64,000 nucleotides of DNA from Prorocentrum cordatum (GCA_963575745.1 CAUYUJ010015828.1:126001-190000), one strand, 5' to 3'. Counted from the first letter of the stretch, positions 10,330 to 19,180 are shown. Program-made: numbers and translations. The notes: a model not told the origin generated them from the sequence alone.

Positions 10330-10880
10330 TGGGAGGGGTCTGGGCTCCAGCCTTTTTGGGGCCTCTTGGGGCCTGACTCTGGAGGGCCTCTTGGGGGCCT
10401 CTTGGGAGCCTCTTGGGGCCTCCTGGGGTCCTCTTGGGGCGGAAGGCTCCGATTTTCGGTTCGTGTTCCCTCTCTTGGGCCCCTTTAAGGCCGTCTTGGG
10501 GCCCTCTTGGACTGTCTTGGGCGCCTCTGGGCCGTCTTGGGGCGCTCTTAGGTCGTCTTGGAGGCCATCTTGGAGGTCTCTTGGGCCGTTGTGGGGTGGT
10601 CTTGGGAGCCTATTGGGCCGTCTTGGAACGTCAAAAAGCCGAAAAGGCGAGAACGCCGAAATCGTTCAAAAACCGGAGGAAAATCAATGATGTTTGCATT
10701 TTGGGGCCCTCTCGGGAGGCCTCTTGGAGGCCTCTTGCGGCGTCTTGGAGGCCTCTTGGGCCATCTTGAGGCCATCTTGGGCATCTTCGAGCGATCGTTC
10801 GGCGACTCGGGGCCCTCTTGGACCGTCTTGGGGGCCCCCTGGGCCATGGGAGCCTTGGAGAGCCCCAGGGAGGCGCCATG
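10330..10880 (+). repeat. CTTGGGGCC-type degenerate repeat (translates as GASWG)
   Basis: Short degenerate units of the type GGCCTCTTGGGGCCTC repeat through 550 bp, around a non-repetitive core (about 10620-10710). One frame reads GASWEPLGASWGPLG-like peptide. A related inverted copy at 57262-57420 shares the core at protein level: PKSFKNRRKIND here, PQSFRNPWDIYD there. Related units also occur at 55297-55440. Codons of the repeat stay roughly in phase, so a decayed repetitive protein cannot be excluded, but dispersal and stops favour a repeat family. Confidence 0.65.
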
Positions 10881-11745
10881 GCCGCCCATGGGACCCCCTG
10901 GGAGTACGGGCGATGCAGTCGGGTGGGTGTGACCGGGAGGATGGGGCGGGGGTCCCTTAGAATACTACAAATACCCTGCCAGGCAGCCCTTGGCATTCTT
11001 CCACGCCTCAACGTGCCGCAGGCACGGTGGCGGATAGCCAGCGCTTGGCCCCCAGAGCTCCCGCACGTGTACCCGGTCGCGTGTGCTTCCAGCGTCCCGC
11101 CCCGCGATAGCCCCTGACCCTGGCTCCGCCGTCCGTCGCTTGGTGTTGCGGGGTGGGCTCGTGTCGGAAGTGCACCCCAAAGGGTGCGAAAAAGTAAGGC
11201 GGGAATTTGCGCCTCTGCAGGGATGGGGCTGATGCTCTCGCCAGAGTATTGCGGAAACACCGAGATCGTTTTCTGATGAACTGTTTTGCCGATCGGCGCG
11301 GGCCCTCGCACCCTCCCCTCCCCCCCTTCCCTCCATGGAGTAGATCTTGGCTGTTTCTGGCAACTGTCTCAGGCAGGCGGGGTCTCCCCCACTTAACGCA
11401 CTGTTGCAAACAGTCGCGTTCAGCAGAGGTCGCGTTCAGCAGAGGTCCAGAGCCCCCCCCCCCGCTCCCCCCCCCCTCTCTGCCCAGTGCCGAAACGCCG
11501 AGTGGAGGAGACGCGCAGAAACCAGGGCGGCAATCGGCACCAAAGGAACCCGACCAGTGGGGCGGGAACCTCTGCCCCACTTGCGAAGGCGCCCAGGGCA
11601 CGGCGGATCCTGAGCCAGGGGCCCCAACCCCGCGCCTCCCGGCGGCAGCCTGGGCCACGGCGCCCTGCCCGGGGGAAGGGAGACTCGAAAGCCCCCCCCC
11701 CCCCCTCCTGGCTCCTCCCAGTGGTGGTCCTTCGTGCTGGTGCCG
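10881..11745. other. Spacer with poly-C runs, nothing recognised
   Basis: Unique-looking DNA with several homopolymeric C runs (about 11450-11470, 11690-11705). No domain, RNA gene or repeat was recognised. Confidence 0.4.
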
Positions 11746-11795
11746 CTTCTCCGTCGCCGCCGTCGTCGCCGCCGTCGTCGTCGCCGCCGTCGTCG

Positions 11796-11842
<47 letters not shown>

Positions 11843-11876
11843 TCGCCGCCGCCGCCGTCGCCGCCGTCGCCGTCGC
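11746..11876. repeat. (GTC/GCC)n microsatellite
   Basis: CGT/CGC trinucleotide run, about 130 bp. Confidence 0.9.
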
Positions 11877-12111
11877 TCGTCCCTGGTGGCGGTGCCGCTG
11901 TGCCTCGTGCCTCCCCCCTGGCGCTCCGAGTCGGGGCCGCGCGCCGCCGCGCGGCGGGCCCGCGCGCGCGCGCGCGCCCGTCGCGCATCCCCCGGCGCCG
12001 ATGGCCAGCGGGCCCCGCCGGGCCGAGACGCCCGCGCCGCGGGGCGGCAGGGAGGTCGCCGCGGCGGCGCCCGCCGCGGCCGACGGCGCTGCGAAGGACG
12101 GCGGCAAGAGG

Positions 12112-12303
12112 CTCCTCCTCCTCCTCCTCCTCCTCTCCTCCTCCTCCTCCTCCTCCTCCTCCTCCTCCTCCTCCTCTCCTCTTCCCCTTCCTCGTCCTCC
12201 TCCTCCTCCACCTCCTTCCGCCTTCCCCCTCCTCCTCCTCCTCCATCCTCCACCCCTCCTCCTCCTCCTCCTCCTCCTCCTCCTCCTCCTCCTCCTCCTC
12301 CCT
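12112..12303 (+). repeat. (TCC)n tract immediately 5' of element B
   Basis: CTC/TCC repeat ending ...TCCTCCCT directly before the SL relic of element B. A matching (TCC)n with TCCTCCCT lies just beyond the element's 3' end at 19046-19124, so B appears to have inserted into one TCC microsatellite. Confidence 0.9.
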
Positions 12304-12345
12304 CTCAAGCCACTTGGGCTCGAGCACCATTTTGGTGAGCTCGCA
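12304..12345 (+). other. Tandem spliced-leader relics at the 5' end of element B
   Basis: CTCTCAAG followed by CCACTTGGGCTCGAG matches the tail of one leader plus a shortened second leader (18 of 23 positions against GGCTCAAG + CCATTTTGGCTCAAG). A further CCATTTTGG follows at 12327-12335, identical to the leader core, possibly a third relic. Tandem, 5'-shortened SL relics are what repeated cycles of trans-splicing and retroposition would leave. Confidence 0.65.
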
Positions 12346-12437
12346 CCCAACCTCGGTGCTTCCACGGAGCGCTTGAGGGGCGCCGTTCCGACACCACTCT
12401 TACATCCAGGTGTCTCTAGCGGCGGCGAAAGCCGAGG

Positions 12438-13526
12438 ATGACGCGTTTATTCTCGAAATGTGCAGGATGCGGCACGTTTGAATACAATGACTTGCTGGAG
12501 CAGAGGGATCGGAAGTGTGGTACCTGTTGTCGGCCCGTACGTCTGTTCGTGCCGAAGTCGAAGACCCGATCCCAATCGCCAAGGCGGGTCACCTTTGAAG
12601 ATCCTGCAGGTAAAGGGCGTGATGGCAGAGGTCCGAAGTCTATCCTGAAGACGCAGCCCGTTGGAATGGGAGGTGACATTACGTTAGCGGATAGTCTCAG
12701 GGCGGCCATCGCCCAGTCCACGGATGATGAGATGAAACTCACTTTGGAGAGGCAACTCAAGAAGTTGACGGAGTCCGCGCCGAGCCCAGATGACGGCATC
12801 TCACCAGCGGAGCTCGTGCGTCAGACGCACTCTGCCTGGAAAGACGCCGACACCAAGCACGAGCAGGCGGTCATGGCGGTCCGACGGCTCCGCGAGAGGC
12901 TGGAGACGGCAGAGACCAAGGAGTCTGAGGCGGCTAAGGTCTTGGCCCGTGCCACGATCGAGAAGATGCAAGCAGCCCAGCGCCTGGCGTCGTCTGAGGG
13001 TGTCATACCAGCGGATGGAGTTAAGAATGGCAAGTCCTTGTTCAACTTATCTTGGGATCCGACGCTTTTCAGCAATATCGAGCAGATGGATTGCGAGCAG
13101 GCCGAGAAGGACGCCTTGGCCCAGCTCGAGAAAGACTTGCTTAGCGCCCGAGACACGCTGAAGACCAAGGAGGACCAGGTCCAGGCTTGGTTGGCACGTG
13201 CTGAGGAACTACGACAGTCTATCAAGGAGCGCATGCTCAAGAAGCGGCGCAGTGATGATGGCTCGGCTAAAGCAACAGGTGGAGGTGATTCTGATAATAC
13301 TAAAGGTGACAGTGCTACCGACGCGGCTGCAACCACGGAGACTTCGCAGGAGCAGAAGGCAGCTGATGAGGCGGCGATGGAGAAGCGTATTCTGGAGGAG
13401 GCGAAACGGCTTTCGAGAGCCAAGTTCGCGGCAACCCAGCAGGCCAAGGGCATGGGCTTGGGCAAGGGCAAGGCTAGCGCCAAGGATGGACTTGGCAAGG
13501 GAGTCGGTGCCCCCGACTCTGCGTGA
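12438..13526 (+). CDS. Element B ORF1: zinc-ribbon and coiled-coil protein
   Basis: 362 residues. The N-terminus carries C8-x2-C11-x15-C27-x2-C30, a zinc ribbon with the EYND motif that element E shares with identical spacing. A basic, serine/proline-rich segment follows (KSKTRSQSPRRV). Residues of about 85-330 are rich in charged heptad-like sequence (coiled coil likely), interrupted by FNLSWDPTLFSNIEQMD, which is conserved in E (FSVTWDAELF) and recognisable in D. A KKRR basic stretch lies near residue 272. By position it is the nucleic-acid-binding ORF1 protein of a LINE-like element. The start is the first ATG, 134 nt after the SL relic. It ends in UGA followed by C, in frame with the endonuclease. 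Confidence 0.85.
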   Translation: MTRLFSKCAGCGTFEYNDLLEQRDRKCGTCCRPVRLFVPKSKTRSQSPRRVTFEDPAGKGRDGRGPKSILKTQPVGMGGDITLADSLRAAIAQSTDDEMKLTLERQLKKLTESAPSPDDGISPAELVRQTHSAWKDADTKHEQAVMAVRRLRERLETAETKESEAAKVLARATIEKMQAAQRLASSEGVIPADGVKNGKSLFNLSWDPTLFSNIEQMDCEQAEKDALAQLEKDLLSARDTLKTKEDQVQAWLARAEELRQSIKERMLKKRRSDDGSAKATGGGDSDNTKGDSATDAAATTETSQEQKAADEAAMEKRILEEAKRLSRAKFAATQQAKGMGLGKGKASAKDGLGKGVGAPDSA

Positions 13527-13529
13527 CCC
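13524..13529 (+). promoter_or_regulatory. In-frame UGA between ORF1 and endonuclease (readthrough candidate)
   Basis: TGA CCC separates two reading frames that are in phase. C directly after UGA is the leakiest context. An ATG lies nine codons downstream, so reinitiation is possible here, unlike in element E. See 38035-38041. Confidence 0.45.
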
Positions 13530-13553
13530 GACCGCAGGTCCCGCTCCCCGACG

Positions 13554-14957
13554 ATGTCAGCCAGAACGTCGGCGAGCACAGCGACCTCTACTACCTGGCC
13601 AACCTTGTCTTCGACACCTGATGCTGCAGATGCCCCGTCCTCACGAGGAGCCCCAGCTGGGCTACCAGACGATGGGGAAGACGCAGCGAGTTTTACTACA
13701 ATTCTTTTTGGCAATGTTACGTGCATGGGAGACAAGATCTGGAAACATGTGACCCAGACGAAGGCTTCCATCCAGCACTACTGTTTCGTTGAGACGCATA
13801 TTGGTCGCACAGACATCAAATCTTGGGACGTCAAAGCTAGAGCTGAAGGGCTCAAGCTGTTTTGCAATCCAGCAAGGCCGAGCAGGAGGGATGCTAGAGA
13901 GTTGGACAATGGGCATGCCAACGAAGGGGGCGAGTGGATCATCACTCACGGGCATCTTCGAGTACATTCCTTGAGTCTAGCTTCAGCACCTTTGCTGCAG
14001 AGCGACGGGTCGCAGACCAACGACGGCTTCTGTGCGGTCCTAGTCCACATGAAGGGCTACTCCTTCGTATTGGTGACCTTCTACGGCTTCTGCTCCTACG
14101 GGTTCACGGGCCCGAACATCATGCGGTACCGTCGTCTAGGGGCTTTGCTATATGCGCTGCAACTGCCATGGGTGGTGGTAGCTGATTTCAACATCAGTGC
14201 GGCAGCGATCAACAAAGCAGAGTTTGTTTCACGAATAGGAGGCCACATCCTCACGGCCAATGTGGACTACACATGCAACAAGGGGGAGAAGGGCTCGCAC
14301 ATCGACTTTGTGGTGTGCAGTACATCAGCTCTTTCTTTCATCCATTCTGTGGAGCCAGAGCTTGCCGTTCCATGGAAAACGCACATTGGCCTACGTCTCA
14401 AGTTGCGGGACAAAGGGGAGCAGCTCATAACACGAGTGTTGACATTGGCTGCGAAATTACCTCAACTACCGAGACCTGGTCATGAGCCCGATCCTAATTC
14501 CAAGGCCAGTCGTGCGAGAGCCGAACGCAAGGAACGTTCTCAAGTTACTGCGACCAAGCGAGAGGAATTGTACGAACTTCTTTTTGGGGAGGTCTTCTCG
14601 GCCATTGACGAGGTCAAGTCCAAGGGCCGCCAGCAGCCTCCCGACGCAGGTACTCCTGAGAGCCCTGAGCCCCAGCAGAGTGCCGCTAGCTCGGACATGT
14701 TTCACGATGATCTTTCAGTCTGCTCGGAGGAGGATCCTTGGGCGGACGAGCTTAATTTTGCTGTGGAGGAGAAGAAGGGCTCAGAGGCCCTCCCTCCCAC
14801 GTCACCTTCTGACTTTAATGGCGCTGCTAGCTCTGTCTCGGTGGAAGCTGGCGGTCGCGTCGCCCCCCGCGGGGTCTCTGCGGAAGCCTGGTGGTGGTTC
14901 CGTTGCCGGTTGCGTGCCGCGGCCCTGCGGCCCCGTTGGGGTCACGGCCGATCCTAG
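13554..14957 (+). CDS. Element B endonuclease (EEP/AP-type) domain
   Basis: The endonuclease occupies about residues 50-285 of this frame. Recognisable positions are: GNVTCMGD (Asn strand), FVETHIG with the catalytic Glu at 13791, NEGGEWIIT, VVVADFNIS (GDFN-type Asp/Asn, 14184-14192), GSHIDFVV, and PWKTHIGL with the catalytic His at 14382. It would nick target DNA to prime reverse transcription. The frame is open back to the ORF1 UGA at 13524. The last about 170 residues are acidic and proline-rich. After about 14860 this frame probably no longer codes, because the RT frame takes over. The homologous region of element E is in one frame, so the break is most likely an indel, possibly in the CCCCCC at about 14863. 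Confidence 0.8.
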   Translation: MSARTSASTATSTTWPTLSSTPDAADAPSSRGAPAGLPDDGEDAASFTTILFGNVTCMGDKIWKHVTQTKASIQHYCFVETHIGRTDIKSWDVKARAEGLKLFCNPARPSRRDARELDNGHANEGGEWIITHGHLRVHSLSLASAPLLQSDGSQTNDGFCAVLVHMKGYSFVLVTFYGFCSYGFTGPNIMRYRRLGALLYALQLPWVVVADFNISAAAINKAEFVSRIGGHILTANVDYTCNKGEKGSHIDFVVCSTSALSFIHSVEPELAVPWKTHIGLRLKLRDKGEQLITRVLTLAAKLPQLPRPGHEPDPNSKASRARAERKERSQVTATKREELYELLFGEVFSAIDEVKSKGRQQPPDAGTPESPEPQQSAASSDMFHDDLSVCSEEDPWADELNFAVEEKKGSEALPPTSPSDFNGAASSVSVEAGGRVAPRGVSAEAWWWFRCRLRAAALRPRWGHGRS

Positions 14958-17900
14958 CAGCAGCCAAGACCCTTGTTTGGCGTCGACCCAGCCCCCCGAG
15001 CCCCGAGGCCCCAGCACCATTAGTTATATGATTCCTGAGGCCCTTTGGGAAAGGCATCGGCAGGAAGTAGGCTTCTCCTCCTCCTCTCAACTCCACGTCC
15101 CCGCGTACATCAAGAACTCCAGAGCCTTCCAGGTGGACCCTGAAAAGACCCTGATGATTAGTGGGATGTATGCCTCTTGGGTGACCACAGTTGAGAATAC
15201 CATTCGAGCTCACCATGGATGCGAAGCCAACCAGGGAGCACTGCGATCTCAGGTGCCGACTTTTGAATTGCAGAAGGTGCGAGTCTCGGACAGATGCAGA
15301 TCGACACCGCTGCGAGATCAAGCGGCAGGCTGGTGGACGAGATTGCACACTATTTTAGATTCCTTGCATAAACATCGTTCAAGGAACAACGGTGTGTCGC
15401 AGCGAGCACGTCTGGAGCGAGAATGTCGACGCCTTCTTGAAGATCGGCCCGATCAGGTCCACACTTGTGTGAGTACGTGCTTGGTTCCACCCTGGTCTGA
15501 ATGGCTAAACATTCTCGCGTCCGTCGACAAGTGTTCGATCATGCACCTTGATATGTTTTCCCAGTATTCGGCTAAAGTCATGCGTGCTAGTCAACGGAGA
15601 GCCCTCCACGCCTCTCTTCGTGAATTCCAGGACTGGGCCATCACGGGGAACTCTCTGGGTGCTCTCCACAGGGCCATGCGTCAGGACCCCGTCCCCACCT
15701 TGGAAGTCTTCGATGGTACCAGTATATTACATCATCCTAAAGATATTGTGGATTACAAGACGTCTCTTTGGAAACGTAAATGGGCCCCGAAGTTATCCGA
15801 GCCCCACGAGTCCATCATCCACGTCTTGGGTATTGTTAGACAGGCCGTCAGAGATGATCCCGATCCTCTTCCAGAATTGGGTGTCCCTGAAGTGCGCAAG
15901 GCTCTCAGAGCCATGAAACCTCGTGCTGGTCTTGGTGCGGACCAACTCACACCATGTGATATGGAGCGACTCCCAGATGCAGGAGTTGCTGAATTGGCTG
16001 CCCTATTCAACACAGCCGAGGAGATCCTCGCCTGGCCTGTGCAGACCATGATAGTCATCGGTCGACTCCTGCCCAAAAAGCTTTCGGGAGACAGGGTGAT
16101 CGGGCTCATCACGATGTTATCCAGGGTATGGAGTATGTCCAGGGAGCCCTGGTCCAAGGCTTGGTCCAGTCGGACCGAGCCTTCCTGGGACGCCGCGGTC
16201 CGTGGAAATTCGTCGTTGCGGGAGGCTTTCAGGAGAGTCCTGGATGAGGAGGTCGCGGGTATCCTCAATGTTTCGTACGGACATGCCCTCACCGATATTG
16301 ACGGCTACTACGATAACATGCTATGGCTCAAGCTTTCCCGAGCGGCCCTCCGACTGGGCTTTCCACCCACGATCTTGTACATGGAACTATTACAATGTGC
16401 TCATCCACGCACACTCAATCAGATTGGTTCTTTTTCGATGGCGTTTGAGCCGACATGCAGTATCATTCAAGGCTTGCGAGCTGGCACCAGACTGGCCAGA
16501 GCGATGACGTTCTTCATCATGGAGGCGATCACCACATCGCAAGTTCGGTGCTCGCACCGACTTTGGATAGATGATATCTCGCAGGCTACGAGAGGCTCTG
16601 AATCCCAGGTCAAGAAGGATTTGGTTCAGTGCGTGGCCGCGACCGCTAGGGGCCTCCACAGGCAGGGTCTCAAGATTGCATCCAAGTCGACAGTGGTCTG
16701 CACCAAGCTGAGTTTGGCCAAGGACGTGGTTCGAACCTTGAAGCTTCGTGGGATCACAATGACGGCGGCCAAATCTACCAGCTACCTGGGCATTGATCTG
16801 GGAGCAGGAGTTAGGCATTCTCGAGCTGAACGGCGCAAGCGTGCTGCACGGCATCTCAATCGGCACAGGAAGGTTGTCAAGTACAAGAAGGTTATTCGCA
16901 GGACAGCGATCACTTCTCGACTGGAGCGCCAGGGCGCCCAAGCAGCAGGTAGTTACGGATATGAAATCTTCGGAGTTGGTGGACAGGAGCTCACTCGATA
17001 TCGACGTCGACTGGGCGCAGCTTGTAATGCGCGGGGTAAAGGCCGATGTTTGACGACACTTCTTGAACTGGAAGCCCACGGCCAAGACCCCGCAGCACGC
17101 TTCATTCAAGGTGCTTTCGCACTGTGGTTGCACAACTGGCGTGCACGGCCTGAGTCCCGAGCGAGTATCATTCGGTCATGGCCTCGTCTTCGCCAGAAAT
17201 TGGAAGCTTTGCCTCAGGCACAGAGATCAAGACACATTCGAGGACCTCTATCAGCAGTGTTATGTCATCTTTTAGAGATTGGTTGGGCACCTCGCTCACC
17301 GACTGCGTGGGATCCTCCAGGTATGACGGCATGGGAATTCCCCGACGAGAACTTCACGGGCGTTGAGGCGATAGACGAGGCCAGTTTCAAAGAATTCTAT
17401 GTTGATCTTCGTGCGGCGGCGATGAAACCCTTTTGGATCAATGCTTGCAAGCATCACGAAGGTGAAGGACTTCAAGATGGAACGGACAGCTATTCATATC
17501 GCAGGTTGCTCAAACAACTTAACAGTATTTCTGGAAAAGGGAAGCGTTTGGCAGGATTGTTGCTAAACATTGCTATCGGAGGGGCTTGGACCAAAGCAAG
17601 GAAGAAGGCTGAGTTGAAACCCCTGCAGTCGGTCCAAGACCCGAGCCTGAATGGTATTTGTGACAGGTGTAAGGAGCATGAAGAAACGTCATTGCACAGA
17701 TCATGGTTATGTAGCTGTAACAAAGACAACCCAGTGTACGACAAGAGCGACTTCATGATTCCTCGTGCATGCAGTCAAGGAGAATCTCAACCATGTTATT
17801 GGTATCGCGGCCTCATTCCGCGGGCGTGGACGGACACGCCAGCCCCGCAGCTGACAGATGATTGGCATGTGGACGGGCTGAGTCATGGATTCACAGCGGA

Positions 17901-18990
17901 CTGTTTACCAGCAGGATCCGAACGGGCACCGACGCGAGTTTTTGGAGATGCCAGCGGGGGCCCAGACACAGCGGACCCCCGAATGCGCCGAGTGGCGCTC
18001 GGCATCGCCGTTGTCAGCCAGGTACTAGGTGATACTATTATTGAATGTTCAATTGCTGGAGGGCTTGCTGGTATGAGGCAGACCGTGGCGAGAGGAGAAC
18101 TCAAGGCGTTTTGGCTTTGTGTATTCACATGTTGTGGACATACACAATTCATCACTGATTGCGAGAACGTACTCAAAGGATGGAATGCCCAGTTGTATCT
18201 CAACCCCAAGGGGGAAGATGCAGATATATGGGCGATGATTGGTCAGATTCTCATGACTAAGAGTGCGTCTCTTATCGAAGTTATTTTTGTACATTCCCAT
18301 CAAGGGGCAGAGCAGATGGTGTCAGGCCAAGCCCCAGCTTGGCAGATCGTCGGCAACACGGTGATCGACGAGATCGTGGGACTGATGGCGTTGGAAGTTC
18401 GACTGGAGCCAGGAGTTCGACATCGTATTCATGTCTTGGAGAATGAGACGTATCTTCTCAGGCATCGGCTATTGCATGCTGCTCTGGACAGTGTACGAGC
18501 AGGAGCTGGACATGTGAGAGGAAAGCGCCTTCCACCTCCTCCCCCACCTCCTGCTAAGTCAGTTGTAGTTAATTTTACGACCTCCCACGTGTTGTCGGAG
18601 AGCGGCAAGAGCTGCACCAGGTGTTTTGGTACGGCCTCCCTGGCCACCGCAGGCCTCTGGAAGGCCAGCCCTTGTTTTCACCCTGTGAATATAAATGGTT
18701 CGTTTTTCACCCTCGGGGCTGAAGATAATATTCACATAGGGGGGGGCTGGGTCCATAAGAGCCACAGTATGAGATTATGTACTAAACTTCAGTTGTGGTT
18801 TTGTCATGTCTGCGGTAGCTGTGCCAGTCAGAGGAAGTGTAACCTTCACAAGGAGTGTAGTCTCAAGGCCTCGCCCACGGGAACCGAGTACCTTCGGAGA
18901 ATCGAGCTAGGCCTTCAACCTAAAGTGTTGAGTAAGACCGAACAACAGAATCGGCTGGCCTCTGCTCGGAAGGATACCTCCCTGGGATAA
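14482..18990 (+). CDS. Element B reverse transcriptase / RNase H polyprotein
   Basis: The useful part begins at about 14870-15030; earlier residues are probably off-frame. The order is: linker with MYASWVTTVENTI and FQDWAITGNSLGALHR; RT with LGADQLTP, GDRVIGLI, TDIDGYYD (16291-16314), QGLRAGT (16468-16488), WIDDIS (16564-16581) and SYLGIDLG; GRCLTTLL; a zinc knuckle CDRCKEHEETSLHRSWLC; RNase H with GDASGG (Asp 17947), RGELKAF (Glu 18097), ITDCE (Asp 18157) and NTVIDE (Asp 18367); and a C-terminal GGWVHKSH...WFCHVCGSC domain ending at TAA. All four RNase H carboxylates and both RT aspartates are present. The RT motifs are unusual: QGLRAGT replaces QGxPxS and W-I-D-D replaces (F/Y)ADD. Confidence 0.85.
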   Translation: MSPILIPRPVVREPNARNVLKLLRPSERNCTNFFLGRSSRPLTRSSPRAASSLPTQVLLRALSPSRVPLARTCFTMIFQSARRRILGRTSLILLWRRRRAQRPSLPRHLLTLMALLALSRWKLAVASPPAGSLRKPGGGSVAGCVPRPCGPVGVTADPSSSQDPCLASTQPPEPRGPSTISYMIPEALWERHRQEVGFSSSSQLHVPAYIKNSRAFQVDPEKTLMISGMYASWVTTVENTIRAHHGCEANQGALRSQVPTFELQKVRVSDRCRSTPLRDQAAGWWTRLHTILDSLHKHRSRNNGVSQRARLERECRRLLEDRPDQVHTCVSTCLVPPWSEWLNILASVDKCSIMHLDMFSQYSAKVMRASQRRALHASLREFQDWAITGNSLGALHRAMRQDPVPTLEVFDGTSILHHPKDIVDYKTSLWKRKWAPKLSEPHESIIHVLGIVRQAVRDDPDPLPELGVPEVRKALRAMKPRAGLGADQLTPCDMERLPDAGVAELAALFNTAEEILAWPVQTMIVIGRLLPKKLSGDRVIGLITMLSRVWSMSREPWSKAWSSRTEPSWDAAVRGNSSLREAFRRVLDEEVAGILNVSYGHALTDIDGYYDNMLWLKLSRAALRLGFPPTILYMELLQCAHPRTLNQIGSFSMAFEPTCSIIQGLRAGTRLARAMTFFIMEAITTSQVRCSHRLWIDDISQATRGSESQVKKDLVQCVAATARGLHRQGLKIASKSTVVCTKLSLAKDVVRTLKLRGITMTAAKSTSYLGIDLGAGVRHSRAERRKRAARHLNRHRKVVKYKKVIRRTAITSRLERQGAQAAGSYGYEIFGVGGQELTRYRRRLGAACNARGKGRCLTTLLELEAHGQDPAARFIQGAFALWLHNWRARPESRASIIRSWPRLRQKLEALPQAQRSRHIRGPLSAVLCHLLEIGWAPRSPTAWDPPGMTAWEFPDENFTGVEAIDEASFKEFYVDLRAAAMKPFWINACKHHEGEGLQDGTDSYSYRRLLKQLNSISGKGKRLAGLLLNIAIGGAWTKARKKAELKPLQSVQDPSLNGICDRCKEHEETSLHRSWLCSCNKDNPVYDKSDFMIPRACSQGESQPCYWYRGLIPRAWTDTPAPQLTDDWHVDGLSHGFTADCLPAGSERAPTRVFGDASGGPDTADPRMRRVALGIAVVSQVLGDTIIECSIAGGLAGMRQTVARGELKAFWLCVFTCCGHTQFITDCENVLKGWNAQLYLNPKGEDADIWAMIGQILMTKSASLIEVIFVHSHQGAEQMVSGQAPAWQIVGNTVIDEIVGLMALEVRLEPGVRHRIHVLENETYLLRHRLLHAALDSVRAGAGHVRGKRLPPPPPPPAKSVVVNFTTSHVLSESGKSCTRCFGTASLATAGLWKASPCFHPVNINGSFFTLGAEDNIHIGGGWVHKSHSMRLCTKLQLWFCHVCGSCASQRKCNLHKECSLKASPTGTEYLRRIELGLQPKVLSKTEQQNRLASARKDTSLG

Positions 18991-19045
18991 GGCCCCTTTT
19001 CCTTTTTTTTTTCACTTAGTGAACAGACATTCCCATTCCCATTCC

Positions 19046-19180
19046 TCCTCCTCCTCCTCCCTTCCATCCTCCACCTCCTCTTCATCATCCTTGTCCTCCT
19101 CCTCCTCCTCCTCCTCCTCCTCCTCGGTCGGTCGGTCGGTCGGTCGGTCGGTCGGTCGGTCGGTCGGTCGGTCGGTCGAC
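19046..19180 (+). repeat. (TCC)n then (CGGT)n 3' of element B
   Basis: TCC-rich run to 19124, then about 13 perfect CGGT units to about 19178. The TCC part mirrors the tract 5' of element B. Confidence 0.9.

Larger units (their letters stand above)
12304..19047 (+). mobile_element. Element B: nearly intact non-LTR retrotransposon
   Basis: The order is: SL relics, 5' UTR of about 130 nt, ORF1 (12438-13526), in-frame UGA, pol region with endonuclease, then RT, zinc knuckle, RNase H and a C-terminal cysteine domain ending at 18990, and a 3' UTR of about 55 nt containing a T10 run. (TCC)n lies on both sides. Only one frame change (between about 14750 and 14960) and the UGA separate it from one long polyprotein. 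It is clearly related to element E and more distantly to D. It is the youngest-looking copy in the window. Confidence 0.85.

Noticed and set aside
9032-10690. 552-codon plus-strand open frame
   Set aside because: It runs through satellite, (GGA)n, a GC-rich island and the GASWG repeat in one accidental frame. Composition changes at every repeat border.
13845-13870. GGGCTCAAGCTGTTTTGCAATC inside element B resembles a tandem leader
   Set aside because: It lies in the conserved endonuclease coding frame and matches only about 11 of 15 positions in the second unit.
14482-14960. Programmed +1 frameshift between endonuclease and RT in element B
   Set aside because: Element E keeps one frame through the equivalent region, so a simple indel in a C run is more likely than a programmed event.
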